Assembly: GCA_002869185.1 (NCBI GenBank)
Contig: PKTN01000001.1
Span: 310,001 to 374,000 of the forward strand
Direction: 5' to 3'
DNA length: 64,000 bases
Source: Denitrovibrio sp.
GTDB taxonomy: Bacteria; Chrysiogenota; Deferribacteres; Deferribacterales; Geovibrionaceae
The position numbers and the translations under genes are program-made. This document shows positions 38,694 to 48,036 of the stretch, piece after piece; position 1 is the stretch's first letter, and every line of letters starts with the position of its first letter. The notes beneath the pieces are model-generated. The model saw nothing but the letters and a program-made list of their open reading frames with translations, did not search any database and was not told the origin of the DNA.

Positions 38694-39413
38694 TTGGCAC
38701 TGAAAGCAGAAAACTTAGTTAAAATATATAAAAAACGAACCGTAGTAGAAAATGTTAGCATCGAAGTAAATAAGGGTGAGATCGTAGGTCTCTTAGGTCC
38801 TAACGGTGCTGGAAAGACAACTACATTTTATATGATTGTTGGATTAGTAAAGCCAAACGGCGGATCTGTCTACCTAAACGGAGTTGATATCACAACAAGC
38901 TCAATGCATAAAAGATCACTCGGCGGAATAGGTTATCTTCCACAGGAACCATCTGTTTTCCGTAAGATGTCTGTCTATGATAATATATATGCTGCCCTCG
39001 AGCTAAAGTTTAATGATAAAAGCCTTATCAAAGAGAAGACTGAGAGACTCATAGAAGGCTTTAATCTTCAAAAAGTAGTTCATTCAATGGGGTATTCTCT
39101 TTCAGGTGGAGAGAGGAGAAGAGTAGAGATTGCTAGATGTATGTCTGGTGAGCCAGAGGTTATACTCCTTGACGAACCTTTTTCTGGGATAGACCCGATA
39201 TCTGTTACTGATATTCAAAATATGATTTTTGCACTTAAGGATATGGGAATAGGTGTTCTTATTACTGACCACAATGTTCGTGAGACACTCAAAATAACAG
39301 ACCGAGCATATATTATCGCTGATGGGAATGTTCTAACAGAAGGACAACCTTCTGATATAGTTAAAAACCAGCAGGTAATTGAAAGATACCTTGGTAAGGA
39401 TTTTACACTTTGA
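38694..39413 (+). CDS. lptB: LPS export ABC transporter ATP-binding protein LptB
   Basis: A 239-residue ABC ATPase driving LPS extraction. Walker A is GPNGAGKTTTFYM, the signature LSGGERRRVEIAR, Walker B ILLDEPFSGIDPI with the catalytic acid, and the H-loop TDHNVRETL. The RRRVEIAR and GIDPISV wording is typical of LptB. It starts with TTG behind GGAG. lptF, lptG and lptD are not in the window. The TGA overlaps the rpoN start. Confidence 0.96.
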   Translation: MALKAENLVKIYKKRTVVENVSIEVNKGEIVGLLGPNGAGKTTTFYMIVGLVKPNGGSVYLNGVDITTSSMHKRSLGGIGYLPQEPSVFRKMSVYDNIYAALELKFNDKSLIKEKTERLIEGFNLQKVVHSMGYSLSGGERRRVEIARCMSGEPEVILLDEPFSGIDPISVTDIQNMIFALKDMGIGVLITDHNVRETLKITDRAYIIADGNVLTEGQPSDIVKNQQVIERYLGKDFTL

Positions 39414-40849
39414 AAGGCGGAAGGCTTAACCTAGAAATAAGCGGGAAACTTTCTCAGAAGCTGCACATTACACCACAAATGAAGCAGTCTCTGGCTATAC
39501 TGCAAATGCCTATCACTGAGCTTTTGCAAGAGCTAAACACTTTTGTTATAGAAAACCCTGTATTGGAAGAGTCAGAGCAAGAGCCAGAAGAGGCTAAAGA
39601 AGAGAAACCAGAGGTCGCTGAAAAGGCTGAAGAGAAGGACGCTAAAGACGATGTTCTTAACGAAGACCTTGAGAAGATAGATTGGGACGAGCTTTATAGG
39701 GATTCAGGTGAAATTTCTTATAAGCCTAGTGACGATGAAGGATATGATTTAGAAAAATTTGTCAGTGGTCAGGAAAATCTTTTCGGACATCTGATGAAAC
39801 AGCTTATAATTACTGGTGCTGATCAAGAAATTATAAAAGCTGGCGAATATATAATAGGCAGCCTTTCAGAAGAAGGATATTTCGATATCGAATTTTCTGA
39901 AGTGACCGAAGCTACAGGAGTTGATGAAGCAAGAGTAGGAAAAGCACTTTCTTTAATACAAACTTTTGACCCAGCAGGGATAGCAGCGACCAGCCTTAAA
40001 GAATGCATAGCCATTCAGCTTGCTCAGTTTGAAGTTGAGCAGGTTTACATAGATTTCATTGCAGAGCTTCTAGAAAATCATGAAAAAGATCTTATAGCTT
40101 TCAGATATGATGACATAAAGAGAAGCCTCAGTATAGAGAGTGACACATTCGATTATATGTTACTTCTCATTCGTAAAACAGACCCTAAGCCAGGTCTTAG
40201 CTTTTCAAAAGACTCAAACCATTCAGTAACACCAGACGTATATATCGTTAAAAAGGATGGGGTATATGACATCATTCTTAATGAAGATGGTATGCCAGCA
40301 CTCAGAATGAATAGTTACTATATGAGCCTTCTGAAAAACAAAGAATTGGATGCTGGAACAAAAGATTATATAGAAGAAAAGGTTAAAAATGCTATCTGGC
40401 TGATTAAAAGTCTTAACAAACGTCAGAAAGCAATATATAAAGTAGTAAAGGTACTTACAGAAGTTCAGGCTGAATTTCTGGAACATGGGGTTAATTATCT
40501 TAAACCACTTAAGCTGAAAGACGTAGCAGAAGTTACAGAACTGCATGAATCAACCGTTAGCAGAGTTACCGCTGGTAAGTATGCTATGACGGAGCAGGGA
40601 CTTTTTGAGCTTAAATCATTTTTTGTAAAAGGGTTAGACACAGATGATGGGGATATGTCTACTCAGAAAGTTAAAAACATGATCAAAGAAATAGTGGAAT
40701 CTGAAGATGGTGAAAAACCTTACAGTGACCAGAAGATAGTCGAGCTTTTGAATGGTCAAGGGATTAAAATTGCCCGAAGAACCGTTGCAAAGTACAGGGA
40801 TGAAATGAACATCCTTACTAAATCACAACGTAAAAGAAGCAGGAGGTAG
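39410..40849 (+). CDS. rpoN: RNA polymerase sigma-54 factor
   Basis: A 479-residue sigma-54. Region I is Gln/Leu-rich (LSQKLHITPQMKQSLAILQM), followed by an acidic linker of Glu/Lys runs (about residues 55-85), the core-binding part, a helix-turn-helix (LHESTVSRVTAGKYA) and the RpoN box ARRTVAKYRDEMNI. It needs AAA+ activators to open promoters. It starts with TTG four bases inside lptB. Position after lptB and before hpf-ptsN is the classic rpoN cluster. Ends TAG, then GCA TGA. Confidence 0.97.
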   Translation: MKGGRLNLEISGKLSQKLHITPQMKQSLAILQMPITELLQELNTFVIENPVLEESEQEPEEAKEEKPEVAEKAEEKDAKDDVLNEDLEKIDWDELYRDSGEISYKPSDDEGYDLEKFVSGQENLFGHLMKQLIITGADQEIIKAGEYIIGSLSEEGYFDIEFSEVTEATGVDEARVGKALSLIQTFDPAGIAATSLKECIAIQLAQFEVEQVYIDFIAELLENHEKDLIAFRYDDIKRSLSIESDTFDYMLLLIRKTDPKPGLSFSKDSNHSVTPDVYIVKKDGVYDIILNEDGMPALRMNSYYMSLLKNKELDAGTKDYIEEKVKNAIWLIKSLNKRQKAIYKVVKVLTEVQAEFLEHGVNYLKPLKLKDVAEVTELHESTVSRVTAGKYAMTEQGLFELKSFFVKGLDTDDGDMSTQKVKNMIKEIVESEDGEKPYSDQKIVELLNGQGIKIARRTVAKYRDEMNILTKSQRKRSRR

Positions 40850-40851
40850 GC

Positions 40852-41385
40852 ATGAACATACAAATTACAGCCAGAAACATTGATCTGACAGATGCTATTA
40901 GAAGTTACGCTGAAAAGAAGGTTTCTAAGCTTGAGAAATATTCTGACCATATAACAGAGGCGAGTGTACTCCTTGAAGTACAAAAAAACGTACACATAGT
41001 TGAAATATTACTCTCAGCAAAAGGGATCTTCATGAAGGGGCTTGAGAAATCTGAAGACCTTTATGCGTCGATTGATCTTGCATCTGATAAAATCGAGAAG
41101 CAACTCGTTAAATACAAAGAGAAGCTTAAAGATAAAAAGATCCATGATAAAGATTATGAAACACCACTTAGACTGAACGTTCTTGATTCTCAGTCTGTAG
41201 AAGACAGTGAAACAAGAGTTATCATCTCTAAGGATATTCCTGTAAAACCTATGGATTCAGAAGAAGCTGTTATGCAAATGGAGCTTCTTAACAAGTCATT
41301 CTTTGTTTTCAGAAATTCTGATTCAAATGAAGTAGCTGTTGTTTATCAGCGTGATGATGGAAACATCGGACTCATTGAGTCCTAA
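40852..41385 (+). CDS. hpf: Ribosome hibernation promoting factor, long form
   Basis: A 177-residue long HPF. The N-terminal domain (QITARNIDLTDAIRSYAEKK) binds the decoding centre, and a C-terminal dimerisation domain (IPVKPMDSEEAVMQMELL, then FFVFRNSDSNEVAVVYQRDDG) joins two 70S ribosomes into 100S dimers. This long form means no separate RMF is needed. It starts three bases after the rpoN stop. Confidence 0.95.
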   Translation: MNIQITARNIDLTDAIRSYAEKKVSKLEKYSDHITEASVLLEVQKNVHIVEILLSAKGIFMKGLEKSEDLYASIDLASDKIEKQLVKYKEKLKDKKIHDKDYETPLRLNVLDSQSVEDSETRVIISKDIPVKPMDSEEAVMQMELLNKSFFVFRNSDSNEVAVVYQRDDGNIGLIES

Positions 41386-41399
41386 GAGGCATAATAAGA

Positions 41400-41861
41400 A
41401 TGGAACTGTCCGAACATATTGATGAAAATAGTATACTAAACGTCACCTCTGATACAAAAGAGGGAGTTCTTAAAGAGCTCGTTGATACTTTAGTAAAAAA
41501 TGGTAAGATTAATAATCCTGAAGTCGCTCTTTCCGCATTGCTGGAAAGAGAGGCTTTGGGTAGTACTGGTGTGGGGGAGCAGGTTGCAATACCTCACGCT
41601 AAAATGAAAGAATTAGATGATGTTGCTATCCTTGTTGGTATATGCAAAGAGGGTATAGAGTTCGGTTCATCCGACGGAGCTCCTGTGAGAATATTTTTTC
41701 TCCTCCTTGCACCAGAGAAGCAAATGAACCTTCACCTTAAAACATTGGCACGCATAAGCAGGCTGATCAAATTGACAGACTTTAAAAATAAGGTCTTAGA
41801 AGGTGAAATGACTACTTCTGATATCAGTAAGGTTCTAAAAGAGGAGGAAGCCCGACTCTAA
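41400..41861 (+). CDS. ptsN: PTS IIA-type nitrogen regulatory protein (EIIA-Ntr)
   Basis: A 153-residue EIIA of the fructose/nitrogen-regulatory type. The phosphorylated histidine is H66 in VAIPHAKMKELDD, and EGIEFGSSDGAPVRIFFLLLAP is the family core. It relays phosphate-dependent signals rather than moving sugar. It lies between hpf and hprK in the rpoN cluster and shares its last base with the hprK ATG. Confidence 0.94.
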   Translation: MELSEHIDENSILNVTSDTKEGVLKELVDTLVKNGKINNPEVALSALLEREALGSTGVGEQVAIPHAKMKELDDVAILVGICKEGIEFGSSDGAPVRIFFLLLAPEKQMNLHLKTLARISRLIKLTDFKNKVLEGEMTTSDISKVLKEEEARL

Positions 41862-42850
41862 TGAACAGAGTGCCTGTAACCGATCTTTTAGGTGAGGATG
41901 CCAAGCACCTTCACCTGAAACTAATATACGGTAAACAACACTTAAAAGACAGGTACATAGACAGTCACAGAATACAAAAACCAGGACTCGCCCTTGCAGG
42001 TTTTGCAGATCATATCCATGGCGGTCGGGTTCAGGTTCTGGGAAATACAGAAGTGTCCTATCTCTGGACACTTACTCCTGCTCAACGTTTTAAATCAATC
42101 AATAAAATCTGTAAGTTAAATATCAGCTGCTTTCTAGTAACCAATAAACTACACCTTCCTATCGAACTCTTAAATGCTGTTAGGCATGTTGGTGTTCCCC
42201 TGTTTAAAACCGATCTCCCGAGTTCTGAGGCTATTGCAGGTATAATGGCATACCTTGAAGAAAAACTTGCGCCAGAGACTAATTGTCACGGTGTATTTAT
42301 GGATATTTTTGGTGTGGGGGTCCTTATTACTGGTCGTAGCGGAATAGGTAAGAGCGAATGTGCCATAGAGCTTATTAAGCGTGGTCACAGGCTTGTTGCA
42401 GATGATGCAGTACTTTTCAAAAGAATTCGAGGCGATCTGGAAGGTCAAAGTTCTGATCTTTTAAGATATCATATGGAAGTTCGCGGTCTTGGAATAATTA
42501 ATATCAAAGACATGTTTGGAGTTACAGCTATCAGGCAGATAAAAAAGCTTGAGCTAGTTGTTGAATTTACAGACTGGGACAATGAAGCGAGCTACGATAG
42601 ACTTGGTCTTGACGATAATACAGAAGAGATTCTAAAGATGAAAGTACCTAAGATACTCCTTCCTATTAGTGCAGGTCGTAATATGGCAGTTATAGTCGAG
42701 GTCGCATCACGTAATCATCTATTAAAAATAATGGGCTATGATTCGGCGAAAGCTTTTTCTGAGAAGCTTTTAGCATCTATGAATCCAAATGCAGACCATG
42801 ATAGAGCTAGTGACGATAAGAGTACGATTAGAAGAAAGAAGGTGGAATAA
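41861..42850 (+). CDS. hprK: HPr kinase/phosphorylase
   Basis: A 329-residue bifunctional enzyme that adds or removes phosphate at the regulatory serine of HPr. The P-loop is GRSGIGKS (158-165), followed by LVADDAV with the proton-acceptor region and the EVRGLGIINIKDMFG signature. The target, an HPr with Ser47 in a matching sequence, is encoded four genes downstream of the PTS block. Length is normal. Confidence 0.96.
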   Translation: MNRVPVTDLLGEDAKHLHLKLIYGKQHLKDRYIDSHRIQKPGLALAGFADHIHGGRVQVLGNTEVSYLWTLTPAQRFKSINKICKLNISCFLVTNKLHLPIELLNAVRHVGVPLFKTDLPSSEAIAGIMAYLEEKLAPETNCHGVFMDIFGVGVLITGRSGIGKSECAIELIKRGHRLVADDAVLFKRIRGDLEGQSSDLLRYHMEVRGLGIINIKDMFGVTAIRQIKKLELVVEFTDWDNEASYDRLGLDDNTEEILKMKVPKILLPISAGRNMAVIVEVASRNHLLKIMGYDSAKAFSEKLLASMNPNADHDRASDDKSTIRRKKVE

Positions 42851-42852
42851 AT

Positions 42853-43710
42853 ATGGTTGGGTTTAGTAAATCACTTGTTGTTCTTACTGGACTTTCTGGG
42901 GCTGGTAAGTCTATAGCAGCTTCAACAATGGAGGATCTTGGTTATTATACAATTGATAATCTTCCTTTAATGCTTTTTGACAAACTTGTAGAGCTTATGG
43001 TCAATTTTGAAAATGATCTCCACAAGGTTGCGCTTGTTATTGACTCAAGAAGCAAAAATATTGATTCCGTACTTGAAAAGATCGCACTCCTAAAAGAAAA
43101 ATATGAAGCAAAAATAGTCTTTATTCATGCTAGCGAGGATGTTATCCTTAAGAGGTATAAAGAGACTAGAAGAAAACACCCAATGGGTGAAGATCTTATG
43201 GATGCTATATTAGCGGAGAGAGAAATGCTTTGGCCTGTTAGGGAACAGGCAGATTTAGCAATTGATACATCTCAGCTTAATGTGCATCAACTTAAGGCTA
43301 GGATAGAGGATGCTTTTTCTGAGGGGGCTGATTCTGATATGATTATCACTATTCAGTCTTTCGGTTTTAAGTATGGTCTTCCACAAGATTCTGATTTAGT
43401 CTTTGATGTCCGATTTCTTAAAAATCCTTATTTTGTAGAGGGGTTAAGGGGAATGACAGGTATAGACAGTGAGGTTAGAGACTATGTTTTTTCTGACAAC
43501 GCTGCTAAGAAATTTTTTAAAAAATTAAAAGATTTATTGGGATTTCTAATCCCGAATTATATACGTGAAGGTAAAAAGTTTCTTACAGTCTCTATTGGTT
43601 GCACTGGTGGTAAACACCGCTCAGTTGCTAACGTAGAGTTTGTAGCTGGGTATCTTGAAAAGAAGACTACTCATAAAGTAAACATAAGACATAGGGATAT
43701 AGATAGGTGA
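42853..43710 (+). CDS. rapZ: RapZ/YvcJ-family nucleotide-binding protein
   Basis: A 285-residue P-loop protein with GLSGAGKS at residues 13-20 and the C-terminal SIGCTGGKHRSV motif. In E. coli RapZ senses glucosamine-6-phosphate and directs decay of the sRNA GlmZ; elsewhere its job is unclear, and it may act on RNA or c-di-AMP/cell-wall balance. Placement between hprK and the PTS genes is the usual rpoN-cluster order. Confidence 0.95.
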   Translation: MVGFSKSLVVLTGLSGAGKSIAASTMEDLGYYTIDNLPLMLFDKLVELMVNFENDLHKVALVIDSRSKNIDSVLEKIALLKEKYEAKIVFIHASEDVILKRYKETRRKHPMGEDLMDAILAEREMLWPVREQADLAIDTSQLNVHQLKARIEDAFSEGADSDMIITIQSFGFKYGLPQDSDLVFDVRFLKNPYFVEGLRGMTGIDSEVRDYVFSDNAAKKFFKKLKDLLGFLIPNYIREGKKFLTVSIGCTGGKHRSVANVEFVAGYLEKKTTHKVNIRHRDIDR

Positions 43711-43714
43711 TCAA

Positions 43715-44119
43715 ATGATCGGAATTATATTAGTTACGCATGGTTCATTCGGCTCGGAGCTCATAAAAACTGCTGAAATGATAGTTGGAAAGCAGGAAGA
43801 GATAGAGTCGATATCTATGCAAGAGGGTTCTTCACTCGCAAATATCGCAGATGAAATCGAGTCCTCTATAGAAAAATATGCAGAAACTGGTGCTATTGTC
43901 TTTACGGACATGTTCGGCGGTAGTCCTTCTAACATATCTATGGCTTATTTAGGCTCAAAAAACGTAGAAGTTGTGTCTGGTGTTAACTTACCTATGTTGG
44001 TTAAAGCAATCAGTGTCAGAAAGGAGAATAAATCTTTATCTGCCATATGTGAAGATTGCGCTGAGTCTGGAAAAACAAGCATTATTGTAGCTGGACAGCT
44101 CTTAAAGGGTAGAGCATGA
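43715..44119 (+). CDS. PTS mannose-family EIIA component
   Basis: A 134-residue EIIA of the mannose family. The phosphorylated histidine is H9 in ILVTHGSFG, and FTDMFGGSPSNISM is the second family motif. It takes phosphate from HPr and passes it to the EIIB encoded next. It is a separate protein here, not fused to EIIB as in E. coli ManX. The end overlaps the EIIB start by four bases. Confidence 0.93.
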   Translation: MIGIILVTHGSFGSELIKTAEMIVGKQEEIESISMQEGSSLANIADEIESSIEKYAETGAIVFTDMFGGSPSNISMAYLGSKNVEVVSGVNLPMLVKAISVRKENKSLSAICEDCAESGKTSIIVAGQLLKGRA

Positions 44120-44607
44120 AAAAAGTAATCTTTCGTGTAGACGACAGGCTCATCCACGGGCAAGTTATCGAAGGATGGGTAAAATACTTTAAAATCAATA
44201 ATGTCGTACTCGTCAGCGACAGAGTGAATGGCGACCCACTGCAAACTATGATCTATAGCAGTTCATTACCTCCTGGCACTAATCTCACTATCTGCTCTAT
44301 GGCAGAATTCCTTACTAGTTTTAACTTTAAAAAATATAATAAAGATTTCGTTTTAGTACTTGTAGAATCTATAGATGAGCTATACGAAGCAAAAGGGCTA
44401 CTTAACGAAGATGTTTATATAAATATTGGCTGTGTAGCTTGCAGAGAGCATAAAATTGAAGTTTCTAATACTGTATTTTTAAACCCAGCAGAGATAGAAA
44501 AAGTTTGTGATATACGTGATGACTATGAAGTGTTTATACATAAGGTTCCTTGGGAGACCAGTGTAGAAATACGTAATTTTACCGACCTTTTGGAGGGTAA
44601 TCTGTGA
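44116..44607 (+). CDS. PTS mannose/sorbose-family EIIB component
   Basis: A 163-residue EIIB with the active histidine H14 in FRVDDRLIHGQVIEGW, the family signature. It phosphorylates the incoming sugar from EIIA-phosphate. It is followed by the EIIC and EIID genes with overlapping stops and starts, so all four parts should be made in step. Confidence 0.93.
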   Translation: MKKVIFRVDDRLIHGQVIEGWVKYFKINNVVLVSDRVNGDPLQTMIYSSSLPPGTNLTICSMAEFLTSFNFKKYNKDFVLVLVESIDELYEAKGLLNEDVYINIGCVACREHKIEVSNTVFLNPAEIEKVCDIRDDYEVFIHKVPWETSVEIRNFTDLLEGNL

Positions 44608-45254
44608 CATTTGTCCTTGCAACATTGTTTGCGGGTCTGGTTTCTGTGGACAGGTTCGCAGCTTTCAACTTTATGCTGTCCCGACCTATCGTTGTCTCAT
44701 TTATCCTAGGACTACTCTTTGGTAACCCTCAAGAATGCTTTTATATAGGCTTAGTTTTCGAGGCTGTTGGGCTTATTGATGTGCCATTTGGTACTCGTAT
44801 CCCTAAAGAGGATTCCTTCGGAGCTTTTGCCGCATGTACTCTTTTCGCTATATTACCTATAGAGCATGCTGACGAATTTGTACTTGGTTTTCTTTTATCC
44901 ATTCTTTTTATGTTTCCTGTTACTCTCTCTTGCACAATCGGTAGAACACTAAACAAGAAGCTTTTCCTGTGGCAACATAAGAAGGGGAAGGTCAATACGG
45001 AGTTGTTACTAACTCTTGGGCTATTTTTAGCTTTTATAAGAGGAGTTATTGTATATGGTCTTGGTACATGTCTTATATACCTTCTTTATAACCATTTACA
45101 CGGATATCTGCACAGGCACATAAATCTTTTCTTATTTGCTATTATGATCTTTACGTTCCTTTCAGGCTATATACTTAGATTTCTATCAGTCAGATCTTTT
45201 ATGAAGTACGCAACATTTACTGCTGGACTAATAGCAGGCTGGGCACTTTTATGA
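44604..45254 (+). CDS. PTS mannose-family EIIC membrane component
   Basis: A 216-residue membrane protein with about six hydrophobic segments. The family part LSRPIVVSFILGLLFGNPQE and GLVFEAVGLIDVPFGTRIP is visible in the first third. It is shorter than typical EIIC proteins of sugar-transporting systems (about 250-265 residues). It starts with GTG, overlapping EIIB by four bases. Sugar specificity cannot be told. Confidence 0.87.
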   Translation: MTFVLATLFAGLVSVDRFAAFNFMLSRPIVVSFILGLLFGNPQECFYIGLVFEAVGLIDVPFGTRIPKEDSFGAFAACTLFAILPIEHADEFVLGFLLSILFMFPVTLSCTIGRTLNKKLFLWQHKKGKVNTELLLTLGLFLAFIRGVIVYGLGTCLIYLLYNHLHGYLHRHINLFLFAIMIFTFLSGYILRFLSVRSFMKYATFTAGLIAGWALL

Positions 45255-45949
45255 AAATACTATGGCTACTCATTAAAAGTCTGTTTTATCAAGCAAACTT
45301 AAACCACGAAAATATGCAAGGTACTGGGTTTTCCTCAATGGTGAAATCTGCTGCTAAGGCTAAGGGTGTCGATCTTGATGAAGATACAATTTATAATGAG
45401 ACAGCATATTTTCATACACACCCATATCTAGCTAATTTCATTCTTGGTATGTGGGTTAAAGAGTATCAAAAGGATGGTGAACCTGATTTTTATAAAAAAG
45501 TCTATTCATCCGCTTTTGGGGCTCTTGGTGATAGTTTTTTCTGGCATTCATTAAGACCATTATGTTTCATCGTTGCTGCAATACTAGGCTTCAATTCACC
45601 AGTTCTAGGACTCGTGACGTATCTAGTTTTGTATAACATGTTAAGCTTAGCATTTAGATTTACTGGTTTTTCTATTGGGTATGAGATGGGGCGAGATGTA
45701 ATAGTTTTTTTTAATAGAATAAATTTTAATAGATGGTCTTCTTATTTAGATAATGTTTCAAAATTCATGCTCGGTTTTTTGCTCTCATTTTTAGTTAAAG
45801 AGAGTGTGGGTTTTAATCCACTTATTTTAGGTGTTTTGACAGTTTATCTATTAATAGGGCTAGCTATAGGACGAAAATTAGATATAGTTTTTGGATTGGT
45901 TGGTATGTTGTTTATTACAGGATTTTTCCTTTATTTTACAGGAGTATAG
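45251..45949 (+). CDS. PTS mannose-family EIID membrane component
   Basis: A 232-residue EIID. NHENMQGTGFSSMV near residue 20 is the family N-terminal motif, and GALGDSFFWHSLRP is the second. About four hydrophobic segments follow. It is shorter than the usual 270-300 residues, losing part of the cytoplasmic C-region. It overlaps the EIIC end (ATGA) and ends in TAG just before HPr. Confidence 0.87.
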   Translation: MKILWLLIKSLFYQANLNHENMQGTGFSSMVKSAAKAKGVDLDEDTIYNETAYFHTHPYLANFILGMWVKEYQKDGEPDFYKKVYSSAFGALGDSFFWHSLRPLCFIVAAILGFNSPVLGLVTYLVLYNMLSLAFRFTGFSIGYEMGRDVIVFFNRINFNRWSSYLDNVSKFMLGFLLSFLVKESVGFNPLILGVLTVYLLIGLAIGRKLDIVFGLVGMLFITGFFLYFTGV

Positions 45950-45951
45950 CA

Positions 45952-46224
45952 TTGGGAGTTAAAGAAGAGGTTGATATTATTAATGAGCTGGGGATGCATG
46001 CAAGAGCAGCTGGTGCTTTTGTTAAAACATCAGAGAAATTCAAATCTGATATTAAGGTCTCCAAAGATGGTATGGATGTAAATGGCAAGAGTATAATGGG
46101 ACTTATGATGCTAGCTGCTAGTAAGGGCTCATCTATCATTTTGAACATATCAGGCGAAGATGAAGAAGATGCATTCAACGCACTTAAAGAACTAATTAAT
46201 AACAGGTTTGGTGAAGAACGTTGA
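45952..46224 (+). CDS. ptsH: Phosphocarrier protein HPr
   Basis: A 90-residue HPr. H16 in LGMHARAAGAF is phosphorylated by enzyme I, and S47 in NGKSIMGLMML matches the HprK target serine. So it can both drive the PTS and act in serine-phosphate regulation. It starts with TTG behind an ACAGGAG site, two bases after the EIID stop, and overlaps ptsI by four bases. Confidence 0.95.
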   Translation: MGVKEEVDIINELGMHARAAGAFVKTSEKFKSDIKVSKDGMDVNGKSIMGLMMLAASKGSSIILNISGEDEEDAFNALKELINNRFGEER

Positions 46225-47963
46225 GAAAACTAAATGGAATTCCTTCTAGTGACGGAATATCGATTGGACGTTGTTATGTGCTTGATAGACAGAAAATACA
46301 GGTGCGTCACTACTTCATTTCCGACGAAGAAGTTCCATTAGAGATTGCAAGATTAAAAAAAGGTATTGCTGAGACAGCCGAGTTTATAAATACTTCTAAG
46401 ACAATGAGTGAGGATTCCTTAACAGAAGAGCATTCATTTATTTTTGATGTTTATCTTATGCTACTTCGAGACAATATGCTTATCGGTGAAGCGGAGAATA
46501 GTATCACTTCGATGCTTGTGAACGCTGAGTATGCACTTAGTCTTGCATGTGCTAAACTTATGGCACAGTTTGAAAAATCAGATAATGAATATCTGAGAGA
46601 AAGAAAATCTGACATTAACCATGTTGTCCAGAAAGTCCTCAGATTTATGAGTGATGAAACGATGGATACGGTCTTGGATGCAGAGAATGCAGATATTATT
46701 ATCGCACATGATCTTACCCCATCTGATACATCTCAGATTACAAAAAAGAACATTAAGGGCTTCGCTACAGATCTTGGTAGTAGGACTTCACATACATCTA
46801 TACTCGCTCGTTCACTCGGCATACCTGCTGTTGTGGGGTTAGAAGATATAGCATCAGCTGTAAAGGATGGTGATCTGGTTATCATCGATGGTTTCGAAGG
46901 GATTGTAATAGTTAATCCTGATGCTGATACATTGAATACTTATAAGAGAAAAGATGTTCGTTATCATGAGTATGTAGAAGAGTTATCTAAGCTTAAAGAT
47001 GAAGAGTCAGCTACTCAGGATGGGATAAGAATAAAGACTTATAGCAATGTTGAGCTTAATGAAGAATTATATTTATCTAATCTTTATAACCACGATGGAG
47101 TAGGGCTTTACCGTACTGAATACATTTATATGTCGCATGGTGACGTTAGTGAAGAGAAACAGTATGCCACTCTTAAAGAGGCTGCTGAACTGAACGAAGG
47201 GTACCCTATCGTAGTACGGACTTTTGATCTTGGAGCAGAAAAATTATCAAAATATATGCCACACCCTGATGAGCAAAACCCAGCAATGGGGTTAAGGGCA
47301 GTTAGGTATTCTCTTAAATATGGTGATTTTTTCAATAAACAGCTTAGGGCGATTCTACGTGCATCAGCACATGGAGAAATTAAAATTCTTTTCCCGATGA
47401 TATCTGGTATGGAAGAGTTTTATAAATGCAAAACTGCTCTTGATATAGCAAAGGCTGAACTTCGCGATGAGCAGATAGAATTTAACGAAGATATCAAGAT
47501 AGGAGTCATGATGGAGCTTCCGTCATTGGCTGTTATTAGTGATATAATAGCGACTGAAGTAGATTTTTTTAGCGTTGGGACGAATGACCTTATCCAGTAT
47601 ACCCTTGGTATAGATAGAAATAATGAGTTCGTAGCATATCTTTATAGACCATCACACCCTGCTATACTTCGTACTTTAAAAAAGATTATCGACAGTGCAA
47701 ATTCTGCAGGTATTGAATGTACTGTTTGTGGCGAGATCGCTGGAGAGCCAAAATACATTCCTTTCCTTCTTGGACTAGGATACAGGCATCTAAGTATGAG
47801 CCCAGCACTCCTTTTAAAAGCTAGAATGATCATTCGTGCACTGGACATGTCAGACTGTGAGAAACTAGTCGAAGAGTTGTCTTGTATTAAGATTGCAAGG
47901 CTTGCAGAAGAGCGTGTCGAGAAGTTTATCGACGAAAAGTGCTCAAACGTCTATTTTCACTAA
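46221..47963 (+). CDS. ptsI: PTS enzyme I (phosphoenolpyruvate-protein phosphotransferase)
   Basis: A 580-residue enzyme I. The phosphorylated histidine is H191 in LGSRTSHTSILARSLGIPAV; the PEP site has GLYRTEYIYM, and VCGEIAGEP carries the catalytic cysteine. It transfers phosphate from PEP to HPr. The start is TTG overlapping the HPr stop. As the last gene of the block it completes a self-contained PTS; no terminator is obvious before pgsA. Confidence 0.96.
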   Translation: MRKLNGIPSSDGISIGRCYVLDRQKIQVRHYFISDEEVPLEIARLKKGIAETAEFINTSKTMSEDSLTEEHSFIFDVYLMLLRDNMLIGEAENSITSMLVNAEYALSLACAKLMAQFEKSDNEYLRERKSDINHVVQKVLRFMSDETMDTVLDAENADIIIAHDLTPSDTSQITKKNIKGFATDLGSRTSHTSILARSLGIPAVVGLEDIASAVKDGDLVIIDGFEGIVIVNPDADTLNTYKRKDVRYHEYVEELSKLKDEESATQDGIRIKTYSNVELNEELYLSNLYNHDGVGLYRTEYIYMSHGDVSEEKQYATLKEAAELNEGYPIVVRTFDLGAEKLSKYMPHPDEQNPAMGLRAVRYSLKYGDFFNKQLRAILRASAHGEIKILFPMISGMEEFYKCKTALDIAKAELRDEQIEFNEDIKIGVMMELPSLAVISDIIATEVDFFSVGTNDLIQYTLGIDRNNEFVAYLYRPSHPAILRTLKKIIDSANSAGIECTVCGEIAGEPKYIPFLLGLGYRHLSMSPALLLKARMIIRALDMSDCEKLVEELSCIKIARLAEERVEKFIDEKCSNVYFH

Positions 47964-48006
47964 ATTTCTTTGTAATAATATGCTGGAATTATCTTGTCTA
48001 AATATG

Positions 48007-48012
48007 TATAAT
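48007..48012 (+). promoter_or_regulatory. Possible -10 box of the pgsA operon
   Basis: A perfect TATAAT 25 bases before the pgsA ATG, with GGAG at 48028-48031 as ribosome site. The -35 region is weak. Confidence 0.4.
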
Positions 48013-48036
48013 CCACTCACTTGATATGGAGTTATT

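Noticed and set aside
44604..45949. EIIC and EIID as broken genes
   Set aside because: Both are short but have intact frames, correct overlaps and family motifs, so they are called as whole genes.
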